Assembly: GCF_015712065.1 (NCBI RefSeq)
Contig: NZ_JACFYZ010000009.1
Span: 1-64,000 of the forward strand
DNA from: Ectopseudomonas chengduensis
GTDB lineage: Bacteria > Pseudomonadota > Gammaproteobacteria > Pseudomonadales > Pseudomonadaceae
Direction: 5' to 3'
DNA: 64,000 nt
Shown: piece after piece, positions 55,747 to 64,000 of the stretch
Position numbering within the stretch: position 1 is the first letter of the stretch
How the letters are laid out: every line of letters begins with the position of its first letter
Notes under the pieces: model-generated
What the model was told of the DNA's origin: nothing
What the model saw: only the letters and a program-made list of their open reading frames with translations
Databases searched by the model: none
Position numbers and translations under genes: made by a program

Positions 55747-58368
55747 TCACGCCACCGCGCCTTCGAGGAAGTCCTTGGCGAAGCGCTGCAACACGCCGCC
55801 GGCCAGGTACACGCTGACATCCGCAGCGGTGTCCAGGCGGCAGGTGACCGGCACCTTGACCACCTCGCCGTTGCGGCGATTGACCACCAGAGTCAGGTCG
55901 CAGCGCGGCGAAATGTCACCTTCCACGTCATAGGTCTCGGTACCGTCCAGGGCCAGGGTCAAGCGTGTGGTGCCCGGCTTGAACTCCACCGGCAGCACGC
56001 CCATACCCACCAGGTTGGTGCGGTGAATACGCTCGAAGCCTTCGGCGACGATCACCTCGACACCCGCCAGACGAACGCCTTTGGCCGCCCAGTCGCGGGA
56101 CGAACCCTGGCCGTAGTCGGCGCCGGCGACGATGATCAGGTTCTGCTTGCGATTCATGTAGGTTTCGATGGCCTCCCACATGCGCATCACCTTGCCTTCC
56201 GGCTCGACGCGGGTCAGCGAGCCCTTCTTCACCTGGCCATCGACCACGGCCATCTCGTTGACCAGTTGCGGGTTGGCGAAGGTGGCGCGCTGCGCGGTCA
56301 GGTGGTCGCCGCGGTGGGTGGCGTAGGAGTTGAAGTCCTCTTCCGGCAGGCCCATTTTCGCCAGGTACTCACCGGCGGCCGAGTCCGCCAGGATGGCGTT
56401 GGACGGCGACAGGTGATCGGTGGTGATGTTGTCCGGCAGGATCGCCAGCGGACGCATGCCCTTGAGCGTGCGCTCGCCGGCCAGAGCGCCTTCCCAGTAA
56501 GGCGGACGGCGAATATAGGTGCTCATCGGCCGCCAATCGTACAGCGGGCTCTCGGCCTCCTGCACGCTGCCCAGGTCGAACATCGGGATATAGATCTGCT
56601 TGAACTGCTCGGGCTTCACGCTCGCCGCGACTATGGCGTCGATCTCCTCATCGCTGGGCCACAAGTCCTTCAGCGTGATCGGGTTGCCCTGAGCATCGGT
56701 GCCCAACGCGTCCTGTTCGATATCGAAACGCACGGTGCCGGCAATCGCATAGGCCACCACCAGCGGCGGCGAAGCGAGGAAGGCCTGCTTGGCATAGGGA
56801 TGGATGCGCCCGTCGAAGTTGCGGTTACCCGAGAGCACGGCGGTGGCGTACAGGTCGCGGTCGATGATTTCCTTCTGGATCTTTGGTTCCAGCGCGCCGG
56901 ACATGCCATTGCAGGTGGTGCAGGCGTAGGCAACGATACCGAAGCCGAGTTTCTCCAGCTCCGGCAGCAGACCGGCTTCTTCCAGGTACAGTTTGGCGAC
57001 CTTGGAACCCGGTGCGAAGGAGGTCTTCACCCAGGACTTGCGCACCAGGCCCAGGGCGTTGGCCTTCTTCGCCACCAGACCGGCGGCGATGACGTTGCGC
57101 GGGTTGGAGGTGTTGGTGCAGCTGGTGATGGCGGCGATGATCACCGCGCCGTCAGGCATCAGGCCCTGGGCTTCTTCGCCCTTGCCGGCTTGCAGCTTGG
57201 TCTCGTCGGCGATGCCGCGCTCGGCCAGCGCCGAAGTGGGCAGGCGGCGATGCGGGTTGCTCGGACCAGCCATGTTGCGCACCACGCTGCCCAGATCGAA
57301 GCGCAGCACGCGCTCGTACTCGGCGGTCTGCAGCGCATCGCTCCATAGGCCGAGGGTCTTGGCGTAGTTCTCCACCAGCGCCACCTGCTCCGGCTCGCGC
57401 CCGGTGAGCTTGAGGTAATCGATGGTCTGGCCGTCGATATAGAACATCGAGGCGGTGGCACCGTATTCCGGGCACATGTTGGAGATGGTGGCGCGGTCGC
57501 CGATGGTCAGGCTGTCGGCGCCCTCGCCAAAGAACTCGACCCAGGCACCGACCACGCGCTCCTTGCGCAGGAACTCGGTAATCGCCAGAACGATGTCGGT
57601 GGCGGTGATGCCAGGCTGGCGCTTGCCGGTCAGCTCGACGCCGACGATATCAGGCAGACGCATCATCGATGGATGGCCAAGCATCACCGTTTCGGCTTCC
57701 AGGCCGCCGACGCCGATGGCGATCACGCCCAGGGCATCGACGTGCGGGGTGTGCGAGTCGGTGCCGACGCAGGTGTCGGGGAAGGCGATGCCGCCGCGCG
57801 CCTGGATCACCGGGCTCATCTTCTCCAGGTTGATCTGGTGCATGATGCCGTTACCGGCCGGGATCACGTCGACGTTCTTGAACGCGGTCTTGGTCCAGTC
57901 AATGAAGTGGAAGCGATCCTCATTGCGGCGATCCTCGATGGCGCGGTTCTTCTCGAAGGCGTCCGGGTCGAATCCCGCTGCCTCGACGGCCAGGGAGTGG
58001 TCGACGATCAGTTGGGTCGGCACCACCGGGTTGACCTTGGACGGGTCACCACCTTTTTCTGCGATGGCGTCACGCAGGCCGGCCAGGTCGACCAGTGCGG
58101 TCTGGCCAAGGATGTCGTGGCAGACCACGCGCGCCGGGTACCAGGGAAAGTCCAGGTCGCGCTTGCGGTGGACCAGCTGCTCCAGCGAGGCGGTCAGATC
58201 CTGCGGATCGCAGCGGCGCACCAGCTGCTCGGCGAGCACGCGCGAGGTGTAGGGGAGCCTCGCCCAGGCGCCGGCCTGGATCGCCTCGACCGCCTCACGG
58301 GCGTCGAAGTAATCCAGCGCGGTGCCGGGCAGGCGCTTGCGGTATTGGCTATTCACGGTGTCATTCAT
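55747..58368 (-). CDS. acnD: Fe/S-dependent 2-methylisocitrate dehydratase AcnD
   Basis: 873 residues, typical for AcnD. Cluster cysteines lie in AITSCTNTSNPRN and CTTCNGMSGAL; GADYGQGSSRDWAAKG is the aconitase C-terminal swivel motif. It dehydrates 2-methylcitrate to trans-2-methylaconitate, requiring PrpF to restore the cis form. Two bases after prpC on the same strand, so cotranscribed. Confidence 0.94.
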   Translation of the reverse strand: MNDTVNSQYRKRLPGTALDYFDAREAVEAIQAGAWARLPYTSRVLAEQLVRRCDPQDLTASLEQLVHRKRDLDFPWYPARVVCHDILGQTALVDLAGLRDAIAEKGGDPSKVNPVVPTQLIVDHSLAVEAAGFDPDAFEKNRAIEDRRNEDRFHFIDWTKTAFKNVDVIPAGNGIMHQINLEKMSPVIQARGGIAFPDTCVGTDSHTPHVDALGVIAIGVGGLEAETVMLGHPSMMRLPDIVGVELTGKRQPGITATDIVLAITEFLRKERVVGAWVEFFGEGADSLTIGDRATISNMCPEYGATASMFYIDGQTIDYLKLTGREPEQVALVENYAKTLGLWSDALQTAEYERVLRFDLGSVVRNMAGPSNPHRRLPTSALAERGIADETKLQAGKGEEAQGLMPDGAVIIAAITSCTNTSNPRNVIAAGLVAKKANALGLVRKSWVKTSFAPGSKVAKLYLEEAGLLPELEKLGFGIVAYACTTCNGMSGALEPKIQKEIIDRDLYATAVLSGNRNFDGRIHPYAKQAFLASPPLVVAYAIAGTVRFDIEQDALGTDAQGNPITLKDLWPSDEEIDAIVAASVKPEQFKQIYIPMFDLGSVQEAESPLYDWRPMSTYIRRPPYWEGALAGERTLKGMRPLAILPDNITTDHLSPSNAILADSAAGEYLAKMGLPEEDFNSYATHRGDHLTAQRATFANPQLVNEMAVVDGQVKKGSLTRVEPEGKVMRMWEAIETYMNRKQNLIIVAGADYGQGSSRDWAAKGVRLAGVEVIVAEGFERIHRTNLVGMGVLPVEFKPGTTRLTLALDGTETYDVEGDISPRCDLTLVVNRRNGEVVKVPVTCRLDTAADVSVYLAGGVLQRFAKDFLEGAVA

Positions 58369-58370
58369 GG

Positions 58371-59531
58371 TTATTTACGATCCTTGAGCGGCACGAACTT
58401 CAGGTCTTCGGGGCCTGTGTAGTTGGCGCTCGGACGGATGATCTTGCCGTCGATGCGTTGCTCGATAACGTGGGCGGACCAGCCGGCGGTACGGGCAATG
58501 ACGAACAGCGGGGTGAACATGGCGGTGGGCACGCCCATCATGTGGTAGCTCACAGCGCTGAACCAGTCGAGGTTGGGGAACATCTTCTTGATCTCCCACA
58601 TCACGCTTTCCAGTCGCTCGGCGATGTCATACATCTTGGTGTTGCCCTGCTCCACGGACAGCTCGCGGGCCACTTCCTTGATCACCTTGTTGCGTGGGTC
58701 GCTGACGGTGTAGACCGGGTGACCGAAGCCGATCACCACTTCCTTGCGCCCTACCCGCTCACGGATGTCAGCCTCGGCCTCGTCCGGGCTGTCGTAGCGC
58801 TTCTGCACCTCGAAGGCCACCTCGTTGGCGCCGCCGTGCTTCGGCCCGCGCAGCGCGCCGATGGCGCCGGCGATGCAGGAAAACAGATCGGAACCGGTAC
58901 CGGCGATCACCCGCGAGGTGAAGGTCGAGGCGTTGAACTCGTGCTCGGCGTACAGGTTCAGCGAGGTGTGCATGGCGCGCACCCAGGACTCGCGTGGCTT
59001 CTCACCATGCAGCAGGTGCAGGAAGTGGCCGCCGATGGAGTCGTCGTCGGTGTCCACCTCGATGCGCTTGCCGTTGTGGCTGTAGTGGTACCAGTACAGC
59101 AGCGCCGAGCCCAGAGAGGCCATCAGCTTGTCGGCGATATCGCGGGCACCAGGGTGGTTGTGATCGTCCTTCTCCGGCGCCAGACAGCCAAGCACGGACA
59201 CAGCGGTGCGCATCACGTCCATCGGGTGGGCCGAGGGCGGCAGGGTTTCCAGGGCGGCCTTGACCCCGGCCGGCAGGCCGCGCAGGGCCTTGAGCTTGGC
59301 CTTGTAGCCGGCCAGTTCGGCGACGTTGGGCAGCTTGCCGTGCACCAACAGGTGGGCGATCTCCTCGAACTCGCAGCAGTTGGCGAAATCGAGCACGTCA
59401 TACCCACGGTAATGCAGGTCGTTGCCTGTGCGGCCAACGGTGCACAGCGCGGTGTTGCCGGCGGCGGTGCCGCTCAGGGCGACGGATTTCTTCGGTTTGA
59501 AGCCAGGGGTGGTGGTTTCAGTGGTGCTCAT
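58371..59531 (-). CDS. prpC: 2-methylcitrate synthase
   Basis: 386 residues of the citrate synthase fold. The catalytic His lies in GFGHPVYTVSDPRN and the other in LHGEKPRESWVRAMHTSLNLYAEHEF-type region (SLNLYAEHEFNASTFT); catalytic Asp lies in NLDWFSAVSYHMMGVP. It condenses propionyl-CoA with oxaloacetate. The gene follows prpB after a region with two REP elements, and prpB-prpC-acnD-prpF is the usual order. Confidence 0.93.
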   Translation of the reverse strand: MSTTETTTPGFKPKKSVALSGTAAGNTALCTVGRTGNDLHYRGYDVLDFANCCEFEEIAHLLVHGKLPNVAELAGYKAKLKALRGLPAGVKAALETLPPSAHPMDVMRTAVSVLGCLAPEKDDHNHPGARDIADKLMASLGSALLYWYHYSHNGKRIEVDTDDDSIGGHFLHLLHGEKPRESWVRAMHTSLNLYAEHEFNASTFTSRVIAGTGSDLFSCIAGAIGALRGPKHGGANEVAFEVQKRYDSPDEAEADIRERVGRKEVVIGFGHPVYTVSDPRNKVIKEVARELSVEQGNTKMYDIAERLESVMWEIKKMFPNLDWFSAVSYHMMGVPTAMFTPLFVIARTAGWSAHVIEQRIDGKIIRPSANYTGPEDLKFVPLKDRK

Positions 59532-59570
59532 CGCTATCTCCTCGACTCTTTTTGTTCTATTGCGCTTTGC

Positions 59571-59719
59571 GTAGGGTGGGCTTCAGCCCACCAGCAGCAC
59601 TGATGCGGTGGCTGAAACGGATCGCCGCCCGGGCCACCCTACTTGCTCGTGCTCTACGCGCGTGGCCCGGAGGCAATCCGACAACCACGATAACCATTCC
59701 CGGATTGCATCCGGGCTAC
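59571..59719. repeat. Two adjacent inverted repeats between prpC and prpB
   Basis: The first runs GTAGGGTGGGCTTCAGCCC to CCACCCTAC (59571-59642); the second from GTGGCCCGGAGGCAATCCG to CGGATTGCATCCGGGCTAC (59662-59719), the REP family seen at 32313 and 55562. They lie within the operon and may separate prpB mRNA stability from the genes below. Confidence 0.8.
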
Positions 59720-59723
59720 AGCC

Positions 59724-60611
59724 TTATTTCTTGCCAGCAGCGAACAGCGCGTCGAGCTTCTGCTCGAAGGCGTGGTAGCCGATGCGGTCGTAGAGTTCGG
59801 CGCGGGTCTGCATCAGCTCGATCACATCCTTCTGGTGGCCGTTCTGGCGGATCGAGGTGTAAACACTTTCGGCCGCCTTGTTCGCCGCGCGGAAGGCCGA
59901 CAGCGGATAGAGCTGGATAGCCACGCCGACCGAAGCCAGCTCGTCGCGGGTGAACAGCGGCGTGGCGCCGAATTCGGTGATATTGGCCAGCACCGGCACC
60001 TTCAGCGCCTCGACGAAACGCTTGTAGGTGGGCAGGTCGTAGGCCGCCTCGGCAAAGATGCCATCGGCACCTGCCTCGACGTAGGCCTGGCAACGCTCGA
60101 TGGCGGCATCCACACCCTCGGCCTGGATGGCGTCGGTGCGGGCGATCAGGAAGAAGTCCGGGTCGGTCTTGGCGTCAGCAGCAGCCTTGACGCGGTCGGC
60201 CATCTCCTCGCAGGAGACGATCTCCTTGCCCGGACGGTGGCCACAGCGCTTGGCTCCGACCTGATCCTCAATGTGCGCAGCTGCGGCGCCGGCCTTGATC
60301 AGGTTCTTGATGGTGCGCTCGATGTTGAAGGCCGAGGGGCCAAAGCCGGTGTCGATGTCCACCAGCAGCGGCAGGTCGCAGACATCGGTGATGCGGCGTA
60401 CGTCTGTGAGCACGTCATCCAGGGTGTTGATGCCCAGATCCGGCAAGCCGAGAGAACCGGCCGCCACGCCGCCACCGGACAGGTAGATGGCGCGAAAACC
60501 CGCACGCTTGGCCAGCAATGCATGGTTGGCGTTGATCGCGCCGATCACCTGCAGCGGTTGCTCTTCGGCAAGGGCCTGACGGAAACGCTGGCCGGCGGAA
60601 AACTGGGTCAT
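59724..60611 (-). CDS. prpB: Methylisocitrate lyase
   Basis: 295 residues. Catalytic Cys123 is in AKRCGHRPGK; the metal-binding region is VDIDTGFG and NIERTIKNLIKAGAAAAHIEDQ. It splits 2-methylisocitrate into pyruvate and succinate. The start codon overlaps the stop of the regulator gene (60608-60611), so translation is coupled. Confidence 0.95.
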   Translation of the reverse strand: MTQFSAGQRFRQALAEEQPLQVIGAINANHALLAKRAGFRAIYLSGGGVAAGSLGLPDLGINTLDDVLTDVRRITDVCDLPLLVDIDTGFGPSAFNIERTIKNLIKAGAAAAHIEDQVGAKRCGHRPGKEIVSCEEMADRVKAAADAKTDPDFFLIARTDAIQAEGVDAAIERCQAYVEAGADGIFAEAAYDLPTYKRFVEALKVPVLANITEFGATPLFTRDELASVGVAIQLYPLSAFRAANKAAESVYTSIRQNGHQKDVIELMQTRAELYDRIGYHAFEQKLDALFAAGKK

Positions 60612-61345
60612 GAATCACCTCGAGTCTTGGATGAAGGGATGAGCGCTTGCTGTCCGTTTTGGGAGGCGTAGTGGCGCTCGATATTGCGCTTGGAGGCGCC
60701 GATGTGGCGGCGCATCAGCAGTTCGGCCAGTTCACCGTCGCGAGCTTCGATGGCGTCGAGAATGCGGTGGTGCTCGGCGAAGGCCTGATGCGGCCGATTG
60801 GGTGTGGTGGAAAACTGCAGGCGGTACATACGCACCAGTTGGTACAGCTCGTCGCACAAAAGCTTGGCCAGGGTGCGATTGCCGCTGCCCTGGATGATCC
60901 GATAATGGAAGTCGAAGTCGCCTTCCTGCTGGTAGTAGCCGACACCAGCCTTGAACGCAGCATCCTGCTCATGCAGCTCCAGCACCCGGCGCAGCTCGTC
61001 GATCTCCTGCTGAGTCATGCGCTCGGCCGCCAGGCGGCAGGCCATGCCTTCGAGCGACTCGCGAATCTCGTACAGCTCGACCAACTCGGCATGACTGAGC
61101 GATACCACCCGCGCCCCCACATGCGGCACACGCACCAGCAGCTTTTGCCCCTCCAGACGGTGAATGGCCTCGCGTAGCGGACCACGACTGATGCCATAGG
61201 TGCGCGCCAGCTCGGGCTCGGAAATCTTGCTACCCGGGGCGATCTCGCCTTTGACGATGGCGGCCTGGATCAGACGGAAGACGTGCTCGGAAAGTGTTTC
61301 CGAATCCACCTGCGGCGCTGTAGACACATCTGATTCAAGCAGCAT
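60608..61345 (-). CDS. GntR/FadR-family regulator of the prp cluster
   Basis: 245 residues from ATG 61345; a TTG at 61360 lies five codons earlier. An N-terminal winged HTH (ISEPELARTYGISRGPLREAIHRLEGQKLLVRV) is followed by an FCD ligand domain (ELVELYEIRESLEGMACRLAAE ... FDFHYRIIQGSGNRTLAKLLCDELY), with His residues that bind metal and the inducer. It is the first gene of the prp operon and probably represses it until 2-methylcitrate accumulates. The palindrome at 61420 is its likely target. Confidence 0.88.
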   Translation of the reverse strand: MLLESDVSTAPQVDSETLSEHVFRLIQAAIVKGEIAPGSKISEPELARTYGISRGPLREAIHRLEGQKLLVRVPHVGARVVSLSHAELVELYEIRESLEGMACRLAAERMTQQEIDELRRVLELHEQDAAFKAGVGYYQQEGDFDFHYRIIQGSGNRTLAKLLCDELYQLVRMYRLQFSTTPNRPHQAFAEHHRILDAIEARDGELAELLMRRHIGASKRNIERHYASQNGQQALIPSSKTRGDS

Positions 61346-61346
61346 G

Positions 61347-61433
61347 ATTGTCGACACCAATAACTTTCAATGGCGATAAAACTACGTCACAAAGCCGAAA
61401 AGGTCAAAGCAGACCAAAGTATTGTCGACAATA
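61347..61433. promoter_or_regulatory. GntR-type operators of the prp operon
   Basis: TATTGTCGACAATA (61420-61433) is a perfect palindrome; ATTGTCGACACCAA (61347-61360) is a second, imperfect copy that touches the start codon of the regulator gene. Both contain TTGTCGACA, a consensus for FCD-type GntR proteins such as PrpR. The spacing of about 73 bp would allow looping or block the promoter. The rest of this 306-bp gap holds no gene that I can support. Confidence 0.75.
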
Positions 61434-61651
61434 TCTCCAGCCCGCCCGACCAGGCAAACCGCCACCTTACTTGCAGAAAGCTACATAAGCGTCTGTCAGC
61501 ACGGAAAATCCCCATGTTAGAATCCGCCCGTTCATGCCCGGCCATCGCCTTTTGCCATGCCTGCTAGACTTCACGGCAGAAAGTTGTATGGCAGGATGCC
61601 TGCCAGTTGCTGCCCTCCATCCCGCCCCTGGCAATACCTTCTCAAGGACAC

Positions 61652-62188
61652 ATGAGACTGAAACCCTTCTCTTTGCTGATCTGCCTGCTGACCTTGTCCT
61701 GCCCGGCTCTGGCCATGGGCAAGTCGATCTATGGTCTGAATGAATATATTCACGTAGAAGAACTGGACCTGCAGGTAGCCGCCAAACTCGACACTGGCGC
61801 CAAAACTGCGTCCTTGAGCGCCCGCGATATCAAACGTTTCAAGCGTGACGGAGAAACCTGGGTGCGTTTCGTGCTGGCCATCGACGATGCCCATGAGCGC
61901 ACCATCGAGCGTCCGCTGGCGCGAATCAGCAAGATCAAACGCCGTGCTGGCGATTTCGACCCCGATGAAGGCAAGACCTATACGGCACGTCCGGTAATCG
62001 ACCTTGAATTGTGCATGGGCCAGACCCTGCGCACGATCGAAGTGAACTTGACCGACCGAAGCGCATTCCAATACCCGCTTCTGATCGGCTCCGAAGCGCT
62101 CAAGCACTTCGAAGCCATGGTCGATCCAAGCCTTAAATATGCAGCCGGCAAACCCGACTGCACCAATGACGCAACCCCTGGCGAGTAA
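61652..62188 (+). CDS. Retropepsin-like (ATP-dependent zinc protease family) exported protein
   Basis: 178 residues from ATG 61652 with AAGG upstream. A signal peptide (KPFSLLICLLTLSCPALAMG) precedes a compact beta domain with the active-site triad LDTGAKTASLSA, as in single-domain retropepsins (RimB-like). The domain is thought to be an aspartic peptidase or an inactive relative; annotation as zinc protease is historical. It lies 5 bp before the gene for the 7-TM protein, and the three genes here are conserved together. Confidence 0.82.
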   Translation: MRLKPFSLLICLLTLSCPALAMGKSIYGLNEYIHVEELDLQVAAKLDTGAKTASLSARDIKRFKRDGETWVRFVLAIDDAHERTIERPLARISKIKRRAGDFDPDEGKTYTARPVIDLELCMGQTLRTIEVNLTDRSAFQYPLLIGSEALKHFEAMVDPSLKYAAGKPDCTNDATPGE

Positions 62189-62193
62189 TTCCC

Positions 62194-63720
62194 ATGCGCT
62201 CTCTGAACCTGCATCTGAAAGTCCTGATCACCCTCTTGGTGGCCCTGGGCGTTCTGATTACGGCATACCAAATCTTCATTCTCGGCATCCCGGTGACCGA
62301 GGACGAGACCGACGATCTGTGGAACATCGATGCCAAGGTCGAATTCCAGGCGACGCCGCGTGAGCCGGTGAAGCTGCAGATGTTCGTGCCGCCGCTGAAC
62401 CAGGATTACGTGAGCCTCAACGAGAGTTTCATCTCCAACAATTACGGCGTCAGCGTCAACCGTGTCGACGGCAACCGCCGCGTCACCTGGTCGGCACGTC
62501 GTGCCAATGGCAAGCAGACCCTCTATTACCGACTGGTTCTGAGCAAGCGTTACAGCGGCGAGCAAGCGCCTGCAAAAGGCCCGATCTTCCGCGACAGCAT
62601 CCCGGTCGAAGGCCCCGAGAAAATCGCAGCCGAAGCCCTGCTGGCACCGATTCGCCAGCACTCGGCGGATGTCGAGACCTTCATCAGCGAAACCATCAAG
62701 CGCGCCAACAACGTCAACGATGACAACGTGAAACTGCTGCTCGGCGGCGATGCCTCCACCGCCAACAAGGCCAAGGTCGTCGACCTGCTGCTGTCCATCG
62801 CCCACGTGCCGATGGAGCGCGTACACACCATTCGCCTGCAGGCCGAGGTCGCTCAGTCGCCGGAGCTGTGGCTGCGTAGCTTCAATGGCCAGAAATGGCT
62901 GTACTTCAACCCGGAATCCGGTGAGCAGGGCCTGCCGGAAGACCGCCTGGTCTGGTGGATCGGCGACGGTGATCTGGTCAGCCTCGAAGGCGGCCGTCAG
63001 GCGCAAGTCAGCTTCAGCCTGAACAACAGCGAGATGAACGCCATCCGACTGGCCAAACTGACCGATGAGAACACCGACGCCAGTTTCCTTGAATACTCGC
63101 TGTACGGCCTGCCGCTGCAGACCCAGCAGACGTTCATGATCATGGTAATGATCCCGATCGGCGTGCTGGTCATCCTGATCCTGCGCAACCTCGGCGGCCT
63201 GCAGACCCTGGGTACCTTCACCCCGGTGCTGATCGCCCTCGCCTTCCGCGAAACCCAACTGGGCTTCGGCATCTTCCTGTTCACCGTGATCACCGCGCTA
63301 GGTCTGTCATTACGCTCCTATCTGGAACATCTAAAGCTGCAGATGCTGCCGCGCCTGTCGGTGGTGCTGACCTTCGTCGTGGTACTGATCGCCGCCATCA
63401 GCCTGTTCAGCCACAAGCTGGGCCTGGAACGCGGCCTGTCGGTTGCGCTGTTCCCGATGGTGATTCTGACCATGACCATCGAGCGTCTGTCGATCACCTG
63501 GGAAGAACGTGGCGGCAGCCATGCTTTCAAGGTCGCCATCGGCACCCTGTTCGCCGCCACCATCGCGCACCTGCTGATGAGCGTGCCGGAGCTGGTGTAC
63601 TTCGTGTTCACCTTCCCGGCGATCCTGCTGATCCTGGTGGGCTTCATGCTGGCGATGGGGCGTTACCGCGGCTACCGCCTGACCGAACTGTTCCGTTTCA
63701 AAGCCTTCCTCAAGGACTAA
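62194..63720 (+). CDS. Inactive transglutaminase fused to seven membrane helices
   Basis: 508 residues. One N-terminal membrane helix (HLKVLITLLVALGVLITAYQIFILG) leads to a periplasmic transglutaminase-like domain with no clear Cys-His-Asp triad, then at about 305 to 500 six more helices (TFMIMVMIPIGVLVILIL, ... FVFTFPAILLILVGFML). This is the family called inactive transglutaminase fused to 7 TM helices. Its partners are the retropepsin-like gene and the ATP-grasp ligase, suggesting a shared peptide or osmotic-stress function in the envelope. Confidence 0.87.
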   Translation: MRSLNLHLKVLITLLVALGVLITAYQIFILGIPVTEDETDDLWNIDAKVEFQATPREPVKLQMFVPPLNQDYVSLNESFISNNYGVSVNRVDGNRRVTWSARRANGKQTLYYRLVLSKRYSGEQAPAKGPIFRDSIPVEGPEKIAAEALLAPIRQHSADVETFISETIKRANNVNDDNVKLLLGGDASTANKAKVVDLLLSIAHVPMERVHTIRLQAEVAQSPELWLRSFNGQKWLYFNPESGEQGLPEDRLVWWIGDGDLVSLEGGRQAQVSFSLNNSEMNAIRLAKLTDENTDASFLEYSLYGLPLQTQQTFMIMVMIPIGVLVILILRNLGGLQTLGTFTPVLIALAFRETQLGFGIFLFTVITALGLSLRSYLEHLKLQMLPRLSVVLTFVVVLIAAISLFSHKLGLERGLSVALFPMVILTMTIERLSITWEERGGSHAFKVAIGTLFAATIAHLLMSVPELVYFVFTFPAILLILVGFMLAMGRYRGYRLTELFRFKAFLKD

Positions 63721-63724
63721 GACC

Positions 63725-64000
63725 ATGTTCGGCCTGATCAAGACGTGGAAGGCCCTTGAAGCCAAGGGCATCATGGGCATCAACCGACGCAACGCGGACT
63801 ACGTGCTGAAGTACAACAAACGGCACCTGTACCCGATCGTCGACGACAAGATCATCACCAAGGAGCGGGCCATCGAGGCCGGCATCGATGTGCCGGAACT
63901 GTACGGCATCATCGACACCGAGAAGGGAATCGACAAGCTCGACGAGATCATCGCCGGGCGCACCGATTTCGTCATCAAGCCGGCGCAGGGCGCGGGCGGT
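63725..64000 (+). CDS. Alpha-L-glutamate ligase-like protein (5' part only)
   Basis: First 92 residues before the window ends: MFGLIKTWKALEAKGIMGIN, then KYNKRHLYPIVDDKIITKERAIEAGI and FVIKPAQGAGG. The last segment is the ATP-binding beta-loop of an ATP-grasp ligase (RimK-like), consistent with transfer of amino acids to a carboxylate. It starts four bases after the 7-TM gene and belongs to the same operon. The catalytic part lies beyond the window. Confidence 0.85.
   Translation, partial: MFGLIKTWKALEAKGIMGINRRNADYVLKYNKRHLYPIVDDKIITKERAIEAGIDVPELYGIIDTEKGIDKLDEIIAGRTDFVIKPAQGAGG

Noticed and set aside
55609..57348. 579-residue plus-strand frame opposite acnD
   Set aside because: Antisense shadow, partly made of REP repeats.

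Overview
The window is a GC-rich Pseudomonas chromosome segment. Gene content and order from the alpha-glutamate-ligase-like gene at the right end back through ppsA/ppsR, rraA, cmaX-crfX-cmpX-sigX-oprF, cobA, the assimilatory nitrate genes and a PP2C/kinase gene match what I recall of the P. aeruginosa PA1766-PA1783 block, with differences (a 2-methylcitrate cluster inserted, an nrt-type ABC transporter added). The species is probably not P. aeruginosa; the P. mendocina/oleovorans group is an inference from overall character, not shown by any single gene.

Layout. 0.1-12.8 kb: stress and envelope genes, mostly on the minus strand (YbdK-type ligase, haem-oxygenase-like enzyme, methyltransferase, hemerythrin, KGG peptide, short-chain dehydrogenase, two galU paralogues, glutathione reductase, UDP-sugar dehydrogenase). 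12.9-27.6 kb: an integration hotspot at a tRNA-Ser(GGA) gene. A filamentous-phage (inovirus, Pf-like) prophage of about 13.5 kb lies between exact 48-bp repeats and has a full set of structural and replication genes (repressor with operators, HTH proteins, ssDNA-binding protein, major coat, adhesin, gp6-like, Zot, Rep, integrase). It also carries a cargo block with a CHAD protein, a broken ParE toxin and three unrecognised genes. A third, decayed attachment site to its left encloses an mqsRA toxin-antitoxin pair, so the locus is a tandem array of at least two integration events.

30-45 kb: nitrate assimilation. nrtABC-like transporter, nitrate MFS transporter, nirBD, nasC-type nitrate reductase and cobA (siroheme) work together to import nitrate and reduce it to ammonium. 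Three separate transcription units each begin with a sigma-54 promoter followed by a leader RNA with paired hexaloop hairpins (A at loop position 1, G at 4) overlapping an intrinsic terminator. This is the arrangement expected for NasT/ANTAR antitermination, although no nasS or nasT gene is in the window. A PL7 alginate lyase, a thioesterase and a PP2C-kinase fusion are embedded here.

45-50.8 kb: envelope stress and porin genes (oprF, sigX, cmpX, crfX, cmaX), rraA and a hydrolase. 50.9-54.3 kb: ppsA and its divergent regulator. 54.4-61.4 kb: propionate catabolism by the 2-methylcitrate cycle (prpF, acnD, prpC, prpB and a GntR regulator with a palindromic operator). 61.6-64 kb: a retropepsin-like protein, a 7-TM inactive transglutaminase and an ATP-grasp ligase cut by the window end. 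REP-type inverted repeats occur throughout the chromosomal part.
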